64,000 bases of DNA, taken from Odoribacter sp. AF15-53. Its GTDB lineage: Bacteria; Bacteroidota; Bacteroidia; Bacteroidales; Marinifilaceae. This document shows positions 17,308 through 24,440 of this stretch, in pieces (the stretch's first letter is position 1; each line of letters starts with the position of its first letter). The notes beneath the pieces are model-generated. The model worked only from the letters and a program-made list of their open reading frames with translations, was not told the DNA's origin and did no database searches. The DNA lies in assembly GCF_003479425.1 (NCBI RefSeq), contig NZ_QUHC01000001.1, positions 744,001 through 808,000 of the forward strand. The letters run 5' to 3'. The translations under genes were made by a program, and so were the position numbers.

Positions 17308-17395
17308 CTTCAATTAGGCTTCGATTATGCTTCGATTATGCATCAATTGAATATTCAATCAACTTTCAATCAACTTTCAGTTAACTTTCAATGAA
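17308..17395. repeat. Eight degenerate 11-nt tandem units
   Basis: Uninterrupted 11-base units: CTTCAATTAGG, CTTCGATTATG (twice), CATCAATTGAA, TATTCAATCAA, CTTTCAATCAA, CTTTCAGTTAA, CTTTCAATGAA. The core TCAAT or TCGAT recurs every 11 bases, with a one-base shift between the first and second four. It lies between queD and the 53-nt repeat. Nothing else was recognised in 17204-17550. Confidence 0.7.
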
Positions 17396-17550
17396 CTTAC
17401 TAGTGAGACACTGGTGCGAGTTACCGTCATCTACCTTTCATCCTTGTTCTCTTTAAGGTAACACTTACTGAAAAGACATACGGTTACGCCTCTAGCGTGA
17501 TTTGAACCGGACAGACGAGGATGAATGTCGGAATGAACTTCACGACAAAG

Positions 17551-17603
17551 TAATTTGAGCTTCTCGGCAAAGTTGTCGCGAGGCTCTCTTTTTACCTTTG
17601 CAT
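17551..17603 (+). repeat. Left copy of a 53-nt hairpin/promoter repeat
   Basis: Aligns without gaps to 20492-20544 (42 of 53 identical by eye). The hairpin GAGCTTCTCG (17557-17566) / CGCGAGGCTC (17577-17586) is followed by CTTTTT and then TACCTTTG (17593-17600), which fits a -7 promoter box. GGCAAAGTTGTC (17566-17577) sits in the loop. No gene ends just upstream, so as a terminator it would be orphaned; as a promoter it would drive the fragment at 17627. Confidence 0.6.
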
Positions 17604-17626
17604 TAAAACATTAAAACGTGGAAATC

Positions 17627-17710
17627 ATGAAAACGATGAAAGGGGAAGTTGTAATAATTACCGGTTCCTGTAAAAAAGGTAGCTTAATCCGTAATTGGTC
17701 TATTATCTGA
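17627..17710 (+). pseudogene. Probable start of a lost short-chain dehydrogenase gene
   Basis: 27 codons; MKGEVVIITGSCKKG resembles the opening beta strand and TGxxxGxG loop of short-chain dehydrogenases (KVVIITGASSGIG), then the frame diverges and stops. It has a good -7 box 27 bases upstream. Best read as a 5' remnant left by deletion; a real small peptide cannot be excluded. Confidence 0.4.
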
Positions 17711-17712
17711 AC

Positions 17713-17733
17713 GACAAAGTTGTCTTACTTTTA
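17713..17733 (+). promoter_or_regulatory. Operator-like palindrome with -7-like box before the RibD-like gene
   Basis: GACAAAGTTGTC (17713-17724; GACAA-N2-TTGTC) lies directly before TACTTTTA (17726-17733), one base off TAnnTTTG. Almost the same 12-mer is at 17566-17577 (GGCAAAGTTGTC) and a half copy GACAAAGT at 17544-17551. The sharing suggests one repressor or activator for the island; no regulator gene is in the window. Confidence 0.45.
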
Positions 17734-17760
17734 CCGTATATTAAAATAATAATTAAGAAT

Positions 17761-18447
17761 ATGAAACCATACATTATTAGTCACATGATGATTTCGGTCG
17801 ATGGTCGCATCGACTGCCCGATGGTCGGGCAATTGAGCACGGATGAATATTACGTTGCATTGGAAAAACTAGGCCCTTGCTCGAAACTTTCCGGGCGTGT
17901 CACGACTGCCCTTGAGTGTACCGCCGTGAAAGAAGAAACTACCCCGGAGACGGGTAATGCCGTCGGACGGGAATCCGTACACGTAGCCCGGCAGTCCGAT
18001 GAATACACGATTGTTGTCGATACCCACGGAAAACTTCGTTGGCAAGCCGACGAGGCGGACGGTCATCCGATACTCTGTATTGTTAGCGAGCAAGTGTCCG
18101 AAACGTATTTGGAAACGCTCCGTTCGCAAGGTATTTCATGGATCGCGAACGGAAAAGAGCGTATTGACCTGCCCAAGGCAATGGAGGTACTCTACGAGCA
18201 CTTTGGTGTAAGACGTTTGGCAATCGTGGGGGGCGGACATATCTGTGGCGGCTTTCTTGAAGCCGGACTGATTGACGAGGTCAGCATCATGGTTGCACCA
18301 GGTATTGACGGTCGTGAAGGACAAACGGCTGTTTTCGACGGTATTACCCGACAGGAATGCAACCCGTTCCGTCTGAAACTGGAAAGCGTGGAGCAATGGG
18401 ATTCCGGTATAGTCTGGCTTCGTTACAAGACAAGGAAGGATGAATAA
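17761..18447 (+). CDS. RibD C-terminal/dihydrofolate reductase-fold reductase
   Basis: 228 residues from ATG 17761; an upstream extension in frame to 17695 has no family match and is left out. IISHMMISVDGRID at the start and LAIVGGGHICGGFLEAGLIDEVSIMVAP near the end are the NADPH-binding marks of the RibD_C family. Likely an NADPH-dependent reductase; true riboflavin synthesis is unlikely, since the deaminase domain and other rib genes are missing. First intact gene of a three-gene plus-strand island, 11 bases before the hydrolase. Confidence 0.85.
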   Translation: MKPYIISHMMISVDGRIDCPMVGQLSTDEYYVALEKLGPCSKLSGRVTTALECTAVKEETTPETGNAVGRESVHVARQSDEYTIVVDTHGKLRWQADEADGHPILCIVSEQVSETYLETLRSQGISWIANGKERIDLPKAMEVLYEHFGVRRLAIVGGGHICGGFLEAGLIDEVSIMVAPGIDGREGQTAVFDGITRQECNPFRLKLESVEQWDSGIVWLRYKTRKDE

Positions 18448-18458
18448 ATACGATTAAG

Positions 18459-19541
18459 ATGAAGAAGATACAAGTAATTACCATGATTACGTTCCTAACC
18501 TTTGCTGGTGCATTGGCATCCTCGGGAAGGACAATAGAAAAAGAGATAAAATCAATAGATATGGATACATTGGAATTAACTAAAGAATGGGACAAGACCT
18601 TCCCACAGAGCGATAAGGTTGAACATGTAAAGATAATTTTTCACAACCGCTACGGCATTACGCTTGCGGCCGACCTGTATAAACCGAGAAATGCACGGGG
18701 ACATCTTGCGGCTATCGCCGTGAGCGGTCCTTATGGGGCCGTAAAGGAGCAGGTGTCGGGACGTTATGCCCAGACACTTGCCGAGTACGGTTTTCTGACC
18801 CTTGCTTTCGACCCTTCGTTTTATGGGGAAAGCGGCGGAGAACCCCGTTATCTCACGTCGCCCGAGATTAGCACGGAAGATTTCAGCGCGGCGGTCGATT
18901 ACCTGCTGACACGCGAGGATGTAGACGCTGAGCGTATCGGTATACTCGGCATCTGTGGTTGGGGCGGATTTGCTTTGAATGCCGCGGCCAATGATACGCG
19001 AATCAAGGCTACCGTTACCTCGACCATGTATGACATGAGCCGCGTGAATGCTAAAGGTTATTTCGATGCCAACGATAATGCCGATGCACGTTATAGGCTG
19101 CGTCAGGCTTTGAACGTACAGCGCACGAAGGACTATCTGAGCGGTAATTACGAGCGTGATGGCGGCGTGGTCGATCCTGTTCCGGAAGACGCTCCGCTTT
19201 TTGTCCGTCAGTATCATGATTATTACAAGACCGAACGCGGTTACCACCACCGTTCGCCCAATTCCACAAAAGGAATTTCCAAAACCAGTTCTCTGGCATT
19301 CATCAATATGCCAATTCTCTCTTATATCGACGAGATACGCGGTGCCGTGCTGCTGGTGCATGGTGCCGAGGCCCATTCACGCTATTTCAGCGAGGATGCC
19401 TATAAACGGCTGACTGGTGACAACAAGGAACTTTTGATAGTCCCCGGTGCAAACCATACCGACCTGTACGATAACCTCGGCGTGATTCCATTCGACAAGA
19501 TAAGCGATTTCTTCAAAAAGTTTTTGAACAGGAATAATTAA
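18459..19541 (+). CDS. Alpha/beta hydrolase with cysteine nucleophile (dienelactone hydrolase-like), exported
   Basis: 360 residues with a Sec signal (ITFLTFAGALASSG, cut after ~21-24). Alpha/beta fold: AIAVSGPYGAVKEQ (oxyanion region), FDPSFYGESGGEPR, nucleophile elbow GICGWGG with Cys166 in place of Ser, and His333 in VPGANHTDLY. A Cys nucleophile is known in dienelactone hydrolases and YcjY-like proteins. It would act in the periplasm on small esters or lactones. It lies between two genes of small-molecule redox/decarboxylase type, which supports detoxification or aromatic-compound chemistry. Confidence 0.85.
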   Translation: MKKIQVITMITFLTFAGALASSGRTIEKEIKSIDMDTLELTKEWDKTFPQSDKVEHVKIIFHNRYGITLAADLYKPRNARGHLAAIAVSGPYGAVKEQVSGRYAQTLAEYGFLTLAFDPSFYGESGGEPRYLTSPEISTEDFSAAVDYLLTREDVDAERIGILGICGWGGFALNAAANDTRIKATVTSTMYDMSRVNAKGYFDANDNADARYRLRQALNVQRTKDYLSGNYERDGGVVDPVPEDAPLFVRQYHDYYKTERGYHHRSPNSTKGISKTSSLAFINMPILSYIDEIRGAVLLVHGAEAHSRYFSEDAYKRLTGDNKELLIVPGANHTDLYDNLGVIPFDKISDFFKKFLNRNN

Positions 19542-19649
19542 AAGCGTAGAATATGGATCGCGGAAACTTACTCGGTGCGGGAACGGTTCGTCTGTCTGCA
19601 TGGGAAATGGAAGAGTTCGACATCAAATAACTTCATTCAATAAAGAATC

Positions 19650-20465
19650 ATGAATAGAATCATTTTAATTTCAGTATTTAGCATTTTAACACTTAATGTT
19701 ATGGCACAAAAAAAGATAGTACAAACGGCTGGGCGTGATCAGCTCGGTGAGTTCGCTCCTAAATTCGCGGAACTTAACGACGATGTTCTTTTCGGTGAGG
19801 TATGGAGCCGGACCGACAAACTTGGTCTTCGCGACCGTAGTCTGGTTACGATTACCTCGCTCATCAGTCAAGGTATCACGGACAGTTCGCTGACATTTCA
19901 TCTCCAGTCTGCGAAGAATAACGGTATTACCCGTACTGAAATTGCCGAAATCATCACTCACATTGGCTTCTATGCCGGATGGCCTAAAGCGTGGGCGGCC
20001 TTCCGTCTTGCTAAAGACGTATGGGCGGAAGATACGACCGGTAACGATGCTAAAGCTGCATTCCAGCGTGAAATGATTTTTCCCATCGGTGAACCGAACA
20101 CGGCATATGCGCGGTATTTTATCGGTAATAGTTATCTCGCCCGCATTTCGACCGAACAGATTCCGTTTGCTAACGTGACGTTCGAGCCTCGCTGTCGCAA
20201 CAACTGGCACATTCATAAGGCCACGAAAGGAGGCGGTCAGATGCTTGTCGGCGTGGCCGGACGGGGCTGGTATCAGGAGGAGGGTAAACCGGCACGGGAG
20301 ATTTTGCCCGGTACGGTCATCCATATCCCCGCGGGTGTGAAGCATTGGCACGGCGCGGCGGCCGATAGTTGGTTCGCGCACCTCGCTTTTGAGATTCCCG
20401 GAGAGAACACGTCCAACGAATGGCTGGAACCCGTGACTGATGAGCAGTACGATAAACTGAAATAA
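19650..20465 (+). CDS. Carboxymuconolactone decarboxylase-cupin fusion, exported
   Basis: 271 residues with an N-terminal signal (ILISVFSILTLNVMAQ). Residues ~25-115 are a carboxymuconolactone decarboxylase domain (VTITSLISQG, LTFHLQSAKNNGITRTEIAEIITHIGFYAG region) without the CxxC of AhpD. Residues ~160-250 are a cupin (NNWHIHKATKGGGQ, GTVIHIPAGVKHWHGA) with metal-binding histidines. A common fusion in Bacteroidota, usually beside reductases and hydrolases of this kind; its substrate is not established. It sits 109 bases after the hydrolase; a 25-codon frame in between (19553-19630) matches nothing I know. Confidence 0.87.
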   Translation: MNRIILISVFSILTLNVMAQKKIVQTAGRDQLGEFAPKFAELNDDVLFGEVWSRTDKLGLRDRSLVTITSLISQGITDSSLTFHLQSAKNNGITRTEIAEIITHIGFYAGWPKAWAAFRLAKDVWAEDTTGNDAKAAFQREMIFPIGEPNTAYARYFIGNSYLARISTEQIPFANVTFEPRCRNNWHIHKATKGGGQMLVGVAGRGWYQEEGKPAREILPGTVIHIPAGVKHWHGAAADSWFAHLAFEIPGENTSNEWLEPVTDEQYDKLK

Positions 20466-20491
20466 ATTGTAAGCTGGGTCTCCGAATGAGA

Positions 20492-20544
20492 TAAATTGAG
20501 CCTTGCGGCAAATACGTCGCGGGGCTTTGCTTTTACCTTTGCAT
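20492..20544 (+). repeat. Right copy of the 53-nt hairpin repeat, likely terminator
   Basis: Matches 17551-17603. Stem GAGCCTTGCG (20498-20507) / CGCGGGGCTT (20518-20527), then GCTTTT. Base changes against the left copy keep the stem paired (T-G becomes C-G, T/C mismatch becomes G-C). It follows the cupin gene by 26 bases, fitting a terminator. TACCTTTG again follows, but no plus-strand gene starts nearby. Confidence 0.65.
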
Positions 20545-20571
20545 CAGAGAAATAACTAAAATAAATGAATT

Positions 20572-21243
20572 TTAATTGTCCAGTGGGTCTTTTATTCCCG
20601 CTTCTTCGAATGCTTTTGCACGAAGGAGGCAACTATCACACGTCCCGCAAGGTTTTTCTTCGCCGCGGTAGCAAGTCCAAGTGAGACTGTAATCAACCCC
20701 GAGGCGTGTGCCTAAGCGTACTTCTTCGGCTTTGGTCATGTGCATGAAAGGGGCGTGGAGCGTGATCTTTTGTTTCTTCTCGGCCCCGAGAACGGTACCC
20801 AGGTTAATGGTTTGTTCCATGGAGCGGATGAATTCCTCGCGGCAATCCACGTACCCGGAGTAATCTACCTCGCTGACCCCGATGAAGATGTCGGTAATGT
20901 CGAGCGCGTCGGCATAGGAAGCGGCCACGGAAAGGAATACCATGTTACGGGCCGGAACGTAAGTGTCGGGAATGGTTGTGCGGTTGATATCCCCGTCGTG
21001 AATATCCATTTTCTCGTCCGTGAGGGAACAACCATCCCATTGGTTCAACATGATTTTCACGAATTTGTGTTCTTTAACCCCGGCCGCTTTAGCCACGGCT
21101 TTAGCCGCTTTTATTTCTTTATCGTGTTTCTGTCCGTACTCGAACGTGATGGCGTAGATTTCGTCAAATCCTTGCTCTTTGGCAACGTATAGGGCCGTGG
21201 TGGAATCCAGTCCCCCGGACAATAAAACAAGTGCTTTTTTCAT
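20572..21243 (-). CDS. queC: 7-cyano-7-deazaguanine synthase
   Basis: 223 residues from the ATG at 21243; an in-frame upstream extension (to 21291) runs over the promoter and is excluded. QueC makes preQ0 from 7-carboxy-7-deazaguanine with ATP and ammonia. PP-loop motif SGGLDS at 9-14; [17 protein letters not shown]; and a zinc site at the C-terminus ([17 protein letters not shown], four cysteines). Same strand as queD-queE but separated from them by the ~3 kb plus-strand island. Confidence 0.95.
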   Translation of the reverse strand: MKKALVLLSGGLDSTTALYVAKEQGFDEIYAITFEYGQKHDKEIKAAKAVAKAAGVKEHKFVKIMLNQWDGCSLTDEKMDIHDGDINRTTIPDTYVPARNMVFLSVAASYADALDITDIFIGVSEVDYSGYVDCREEFIRSMEQTINLGTVLGAEKKQKITLHAPFMHMTKAEEVRLGTRLGVDYSLTWTCYRGEEKPCGTCDSCLLRAKAFEEAGIKDPLDN

Positions 21244-21272
21244 GGTTTTCTCTCTCCTGTTGATTACGGGTA

Positions 21273-21303
21273 CAAAGGTAATATATTTCAAACATTGAGC
21301 AAT
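21273..21303 (-). promoter_or_regulatory. Promoter for queC
   Basis: On the minus strand: ATTG (21303-21300), 19 bases, TACCTTTG (21280-21273). Perfect -7 box and three of four bases in -33; 29 bases before the queC ATG. Confidence 0.65.
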
Positions 21304-21403
21304 TCATCGGGGGAGGTAGAAAGGAAGTAAATTTATCGTGTGCGCTGCAAATTTAAACAGAATAAATGAGATAAAGGGGGGATACAGGTATTGTTTTTTT
21401 CTT

Positions 21404-21411
21404 TATATTTG
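21404..21411 (+). promoter_or_regulatory. -7 box upstream of the GNAT gene
   Basis: TATATTTG fits TAnnTTTG; no clear -33 box at 19-21 bases. It would give a leader of about 118 bases before the ATG at 21536. Confidence 0.4.
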
Positions 21412-21535
21412 TGTTAATCTTCATTTCGGATCGAGGCGTAAAAGTTCCATTACAGGCGGTGGTGGCGGATTTTGAATGTAATTCAGCTTTTGGGAGATTC
21501 TTGTCAAAAGTGTTTAATCATTAAAATGGAATACT

Positions 21536-22429
21536 ATGAAGAAAGCAGACGAAATGACAAGTGAGGAAAAGATAGAGCGAGCAGTCGAGATATTTGAAGC
21601 CGCGACACGTGCCACGTGTGATTGGTGGACTGAAGGGATGATCGAGTTACATAAAAATGATATCAGGGAAAAATTACCATTTGTTTTTAGAATGTGGATG
21701 GTTGATGAAAATGGTTATCTCGTGGCTTTTTTAGCTTTAAGGAGAACGTATATTGATATGCTATACGTGCATCCGGATTATTTTGGTAAGGGATATGGTA
21801 GTAGATTATTAAAGCAAGCTGTTGAAGTTTATCATGCGGAAACATTGCTGTGTATCCGAACTCCGGATGAGCGGGTATTTGAATTTTATAAAAAGCGAGG
21901 GTTTGTTGTCGATAGGGAGATGCGGGAGGAGGAAACAGATTGTCCGACCCCTTATCCCCTGTTGTTTATGCGTCTGGAAAAACCGGCGCAAAGGGTGGAG
22001 AAGTTAGAGGGCGAATTGGACGAGTATATCGAATTGTTAAAATACGGGGACTGCTCTTTAGAAAAGAAATGGAATTATTTGGAGACTTGTGAAGTATTCG
22101 GTTTGATAAAAGAAGAAATGGTAATAGGGATCATGGTCGTGAATCAAGAAGGTCGGATCGTGAATTTAGCCGTATATCCTGATTTTCAATGTCAGTTTTA
22201 TGGTACGTACTTGGTTCATTGTGTAATTGATTATTATCAGAATAAATTCCGGTGGTTGACGGTCGCTATAAGTGGGGATAAGGTGCCTTATTTCAAACGT
22301 TTTCAGTTCACAAGGCAACGTACCGTGAAAGATTTTTACCGGTGGAAATACCCGCGATCAAGAAGAAAGCATCGGAAACGGTATGATCCTTGGGATTTGG
22401 TGTATATGAGAGTCCGGATTGGTAAATAA
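21536..22429 (+). CDS. Double-domain GNAT N-acetyltransferase
   Basis: 297 residues. The first GNAT domain (~15-150) has the acetyl-CoA loop in YVHPDYFGKGYGSRLL and the late FYKKRGF motif. The second half (~165-270) repeats the pattern in weaker form (VNLAVYPDFQCQFYGTYLV, YFKRFQF), so it is probably a degenerate second GNAT domain. The C-terminus is basic (YPRSRRKHRKRYDP). Cytoplasmic acyl transfer to an unknown substrate. Stands alone between queC and a sigma operon. Confidence 0.82.
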   Translation: MKKADEMTSEEKIERAVEIFEAATRATCDWWTEGMIELHKNDIREKLPFVFRMWMVDENGYLVAFLALRRTYIDMLYVHPDYFGKGYGSRLLKQAVEVYHAETLLCIRTPDERVFEFYKKRGFVVDREMREEETDCPTPYPLLFMRLEKPAQRVEKLEGELDEYIELLKYGDCSLEKKWNYLETCEVFGLIKEEMVIGIMVVNQEGRIVNLAVYPDFQCQFYGTYLVHCVIDYYQNKFRWLTVAISGDKVPYFKRFQFTRQRTVKDFYRWKYPRSRRKHRKRYDPWDLVYMRVRIGK

Positions 22430-22485
22430 CGCGAAATTTTTATTGACCGAAACACGTGGATTGTGTTTATTTATTCTAAATAAGT

Positions 22486-22516
22486 ATTGCTATATCCGAT
22501 TTATTTACTATTTTTG
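22486..22516 (+). promoter_or_regulatory. Promoter for the module F sigma gene
   Basis: ATTG at 22486-22489, 19 bases, TATTTTTG at 22509-22516; the ATG at 22541 follows 24 bases later. This also shows that the in-frame extension back to 22487 is not coding. Confidence 0.7.
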
Positions 22517-22540
22517 TTTTTCGGATGTATTATTCTTGCT

Positions 22541-23119
22541 ATGGATTACACGAATACGGGAATTTTAGTATCGGCTTTGAATGAGGGAAACATACTTGCT
22601 TTCGAGTATGTTTACAAGACTTATTTCAAAGACCTGTTGAATTATGCAAGCCGTATTCTGGGGGATCCGGAGGCGTCGAAAGATGCCGTTCAACAGGCTT
22701 ATTACCGGATGTGGGAGAATCGTGTGACGTTGACGATTGCGGTGTCCCCGCGAGCCTATTTGTACCGTTCCGTGTATAATAATTGTTTGAATTCGATCAC
22801 GCATAAAAAGACGATTCGGAAGTACGAGGAAGAGCAATTGAAAGAACTTTATTTTTCTACCGTGGTACAAACCCCGGAGGCGGAGATGATTTTGGAGCGT
22901 TCCGAGATGGAACGGGCAATCATGACAGCCGTGGAGGGTTTACCGGGAAAATGTAGAGAGATTTTCATGTTGAGTAAGGTGGATGGGCTGAAAAATAGGG
23001 AGATCGCGGATCAACTGGGAATATCCTTGAAAACCGTGGAGGCTCAAATGACAATAGCAATCAAGCGGTTACGAAAAGAATTGGGGTGGCTGCTACAATT
23101 ATTTATTTTTTTCGGGTAA
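22541..23119 (+). CDS. ECF RNA polymerase sigma factor (module F)
   Basis: 192 residues from ATG 22541. Region 2 at ~20-88 (AFEYVYKTYFKDLLNYA, DAVQQAYYRMWENR) and region 4 at ~130-182 (LPGKCREIFMLSKVDGLKNRE, then a helix-turn-helix in IADQLGISLKTVEAQM). FecI-like; likely held by the FecR encoded 55 bases downstream and released when the TonB receptor is loaded. Its closest relative in the window is the sigma at 54878-55477. Confidence 0.93.
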   Translation: MDYTNTGILVSALNEGNILAFEYVYKTYFKDLLNYASRILGDPEASKDAVQQAYYRMWENRVTLTIAVSPRAYLYRSVYNNCLNSITHKKTIRKYEEEQLKELYFSTVVQTPEAEMILERSEMERAIMTAVEGLPGKCREIFMLSKVDGLKNREIADQLGISLKTVEAQMTIAIKRLRKELGWLLQLFIFFG

Positions 23120-23174
23120 ATCTTTAGGGGTAAATCGGGAGTGTTTTGTCTTAAGAGCATAAAACGGAAAATTT

Positions 23175-24353
23175 ATGCGAGAGACTTTTGAGAATATAGA
23201 TGAATTGTTAACCCGGATTTTAGATGATAGCGCGGATCGGGAAGATGTGCGGGTGTTCGGGGAATGGATTCGTCTGGAGGGGAATAAAACCTATTTCGAA
23301 GAATTCAAAAAGATATGGAATCTTTCTTCTGGCATTCAATGCGATGACCGGGCCGTGGAAGCCGGATGGCAGGATTATAAACGATTTATGGTTTCTTCCC
23401 GGAAAAAGAAGACTTCGTTTTTATTACGGGATATGTGGAAATACGCGGCTGCGATCGTGATATTGGCGGTGTCTGTTTTTTGGTTTTTAAAACCGGAACA
23501 GACAGACGAGGGGGAGGTAAGCGTGGCGGAGTACGTGGATATCCCCATGAAGAACGCTACCGGGGTGACGTTGTTTCTGGCAGATGGTAAGGCCGTGGAA
23601 GTGTCGGATACGGGGGAGAAGGTGATTCATGAAAAGAAGGGTGAAGTTCAAATCAGACAGGAAGCCGGAAAAGGATTGGTGTACGAGTCATCGGATAAGC
23701 AGGTGGTGGAGGAAGAGGTGATGAATGAGGTGGTGGTTCCCGGTGGTGAACGTATGTCGATCGTGTTGTCCGACGGGACAAAGGTATGGTTAAATTCCGA
23801 AAGCGCGATTCGTTACCCGGCCCGGTTCGGGAATGAAAGACGGGTGGTGACCGTGAAGGGAAACGTGTATTTTGAAGTGGAAAAAGACGCGAAGAGACCT
23901 TTTATCGTGGTTATGAAGGATATGGTTACCGAAGTGTTGGGGACTTCTTTTGAAGTAAATACTTACGGGGATCACGATCGGGTTTTCATGACACTGGTAG
24001 AAGGATCAGTACGGGTGAGAGCGGGTGGAAATAGCGTTATAGCCCGGCCGGATGAAAGAATAACCTTTGACTTGATGTCCAAAAAGATGAATTCGGAGGC
24101 GGTAGATGCTTCCCGGGAAATAGTATGGAAGGATGGTTTACTTGTCGTTAGAAACGAGCCTTTTTCGGATGTGATGCGTAAATTGGAGCGTTGGTTCGGG
24201 GTTTCTATTAAAGACCAGTCTACCCGGGGAAAGGATTTGTTGTTTAGTGGTGTTTTCGAGCGAGGGAACGTGGTGATGGCTCTGGAAACGGTATGTGCAA
24301 ATTTGAATATGAATTATATGATAGATGGAAAACAAGTGGTATTGAAAGATTAA
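23175..24353 (+). CDS. FecR-family anti-sigma factor (module F)
   Basis: 392 residues: N-terminal cytoplasmic sigma-binding part (~1-85), one membrane segment (~89-105, YAAAIVILAVSVFWFL), then the periplasmic FecR domain (VVPGGERMSIVLSDGTKVWLNSES, VKGNVYFEV, LGTSFEVNTYGD) and a C-terminal DUF4974-like domain (PFSDVMRKLERWFGVSI). It passes the receptor's signal to the sigma factor. Its stop codon lies inside the hairpin 24351-24395. Confidence 0.93.
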   Translation: MRETFENIDELLTRILDDSADREDVRVFGEWIRLEGNKTYFEEFKKIWNLSSGIQCDDRAVEAGWQDYKRFMVSSRKKKTSFLLRDMWKYAAAIVILAVSVFWFLKPEQTDEGEVSVAEYVDIPMKNATGVTLFLADGKAVEVSDTGEKVIHEKKGEVQIRQEAGKGLVYESSDKQVVEEEVMNEVVVPGGERMSIVLSDGTKVWLNSESAIRYPARFGNERRVVTVKGNVYFEVEKDAKRPFIVVMKDMVTEVLGTSFEVNTYGDHDRVFMTLVEGSVRVRAGGNSVIARPDERITFDLMSKKMNSEAVDASREIVWKDGLLVVRNEPFSDVMRKLERWFGVSIKDQSTRGKDLLFSGVFERGNVVMALETVCANLNMNYMIDGKQVVLKD

Positions 24354-24395
24354 AAGAGCACCCGGTATGCGACCAAACATGAGGATACTCTTTTA
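24351..24395 (+). promoter_or_regulatory. Leader hairpin between fecR and the TonB receptor gene
   Basis: TAAAAGAG (24351-24358, containing the fecR stop) pairs with CTCTTTTA (24388-24395). The 29-nt loop holds TGCGACCAA (24368-24376), the same nonamer found in the loop of the hairpin at 56694-56736. It may limit read-through from fecR into the receptor gene. Confidence 0.5.
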
Positions 24396-24440
24396 AAGGT
24401 AGTTTAATAACTTTATTTATCAACTAGTAGCTACAAAACT

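Noticed and set aside
17308..17395. Possible CRISPR array
   Set aside because: Units are 11 bases, degenerate and without spacers; no cas genes are present.
17695..17760. N-terminal extension of the RibD-like protein
   Set aside because: It runs through the operator-like palindrome and -7-like box; the ATG at 17761 begins the family-typical sequence.
18576..19376. 266-codon minus-strand frame inside the hydrolase gene
   Set aside because: Antisense shadow in a G+C-richer gene; no recognisable domain, while the plus strand carries the hydrolase motifs.
19553..19630. 25-codon frame between the hydrolase and decarboxylase-cupin genes
   Set aside because: No recognised match and no separate promoter; could be a gene remnant, but nothing supports coding.
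22487..22540. Hydrophobic N-terminal extension of the module F sigma factor
   Set aside because: It contains the promoter -7 box; ECF sigma factors begin as MDYTNTG does.
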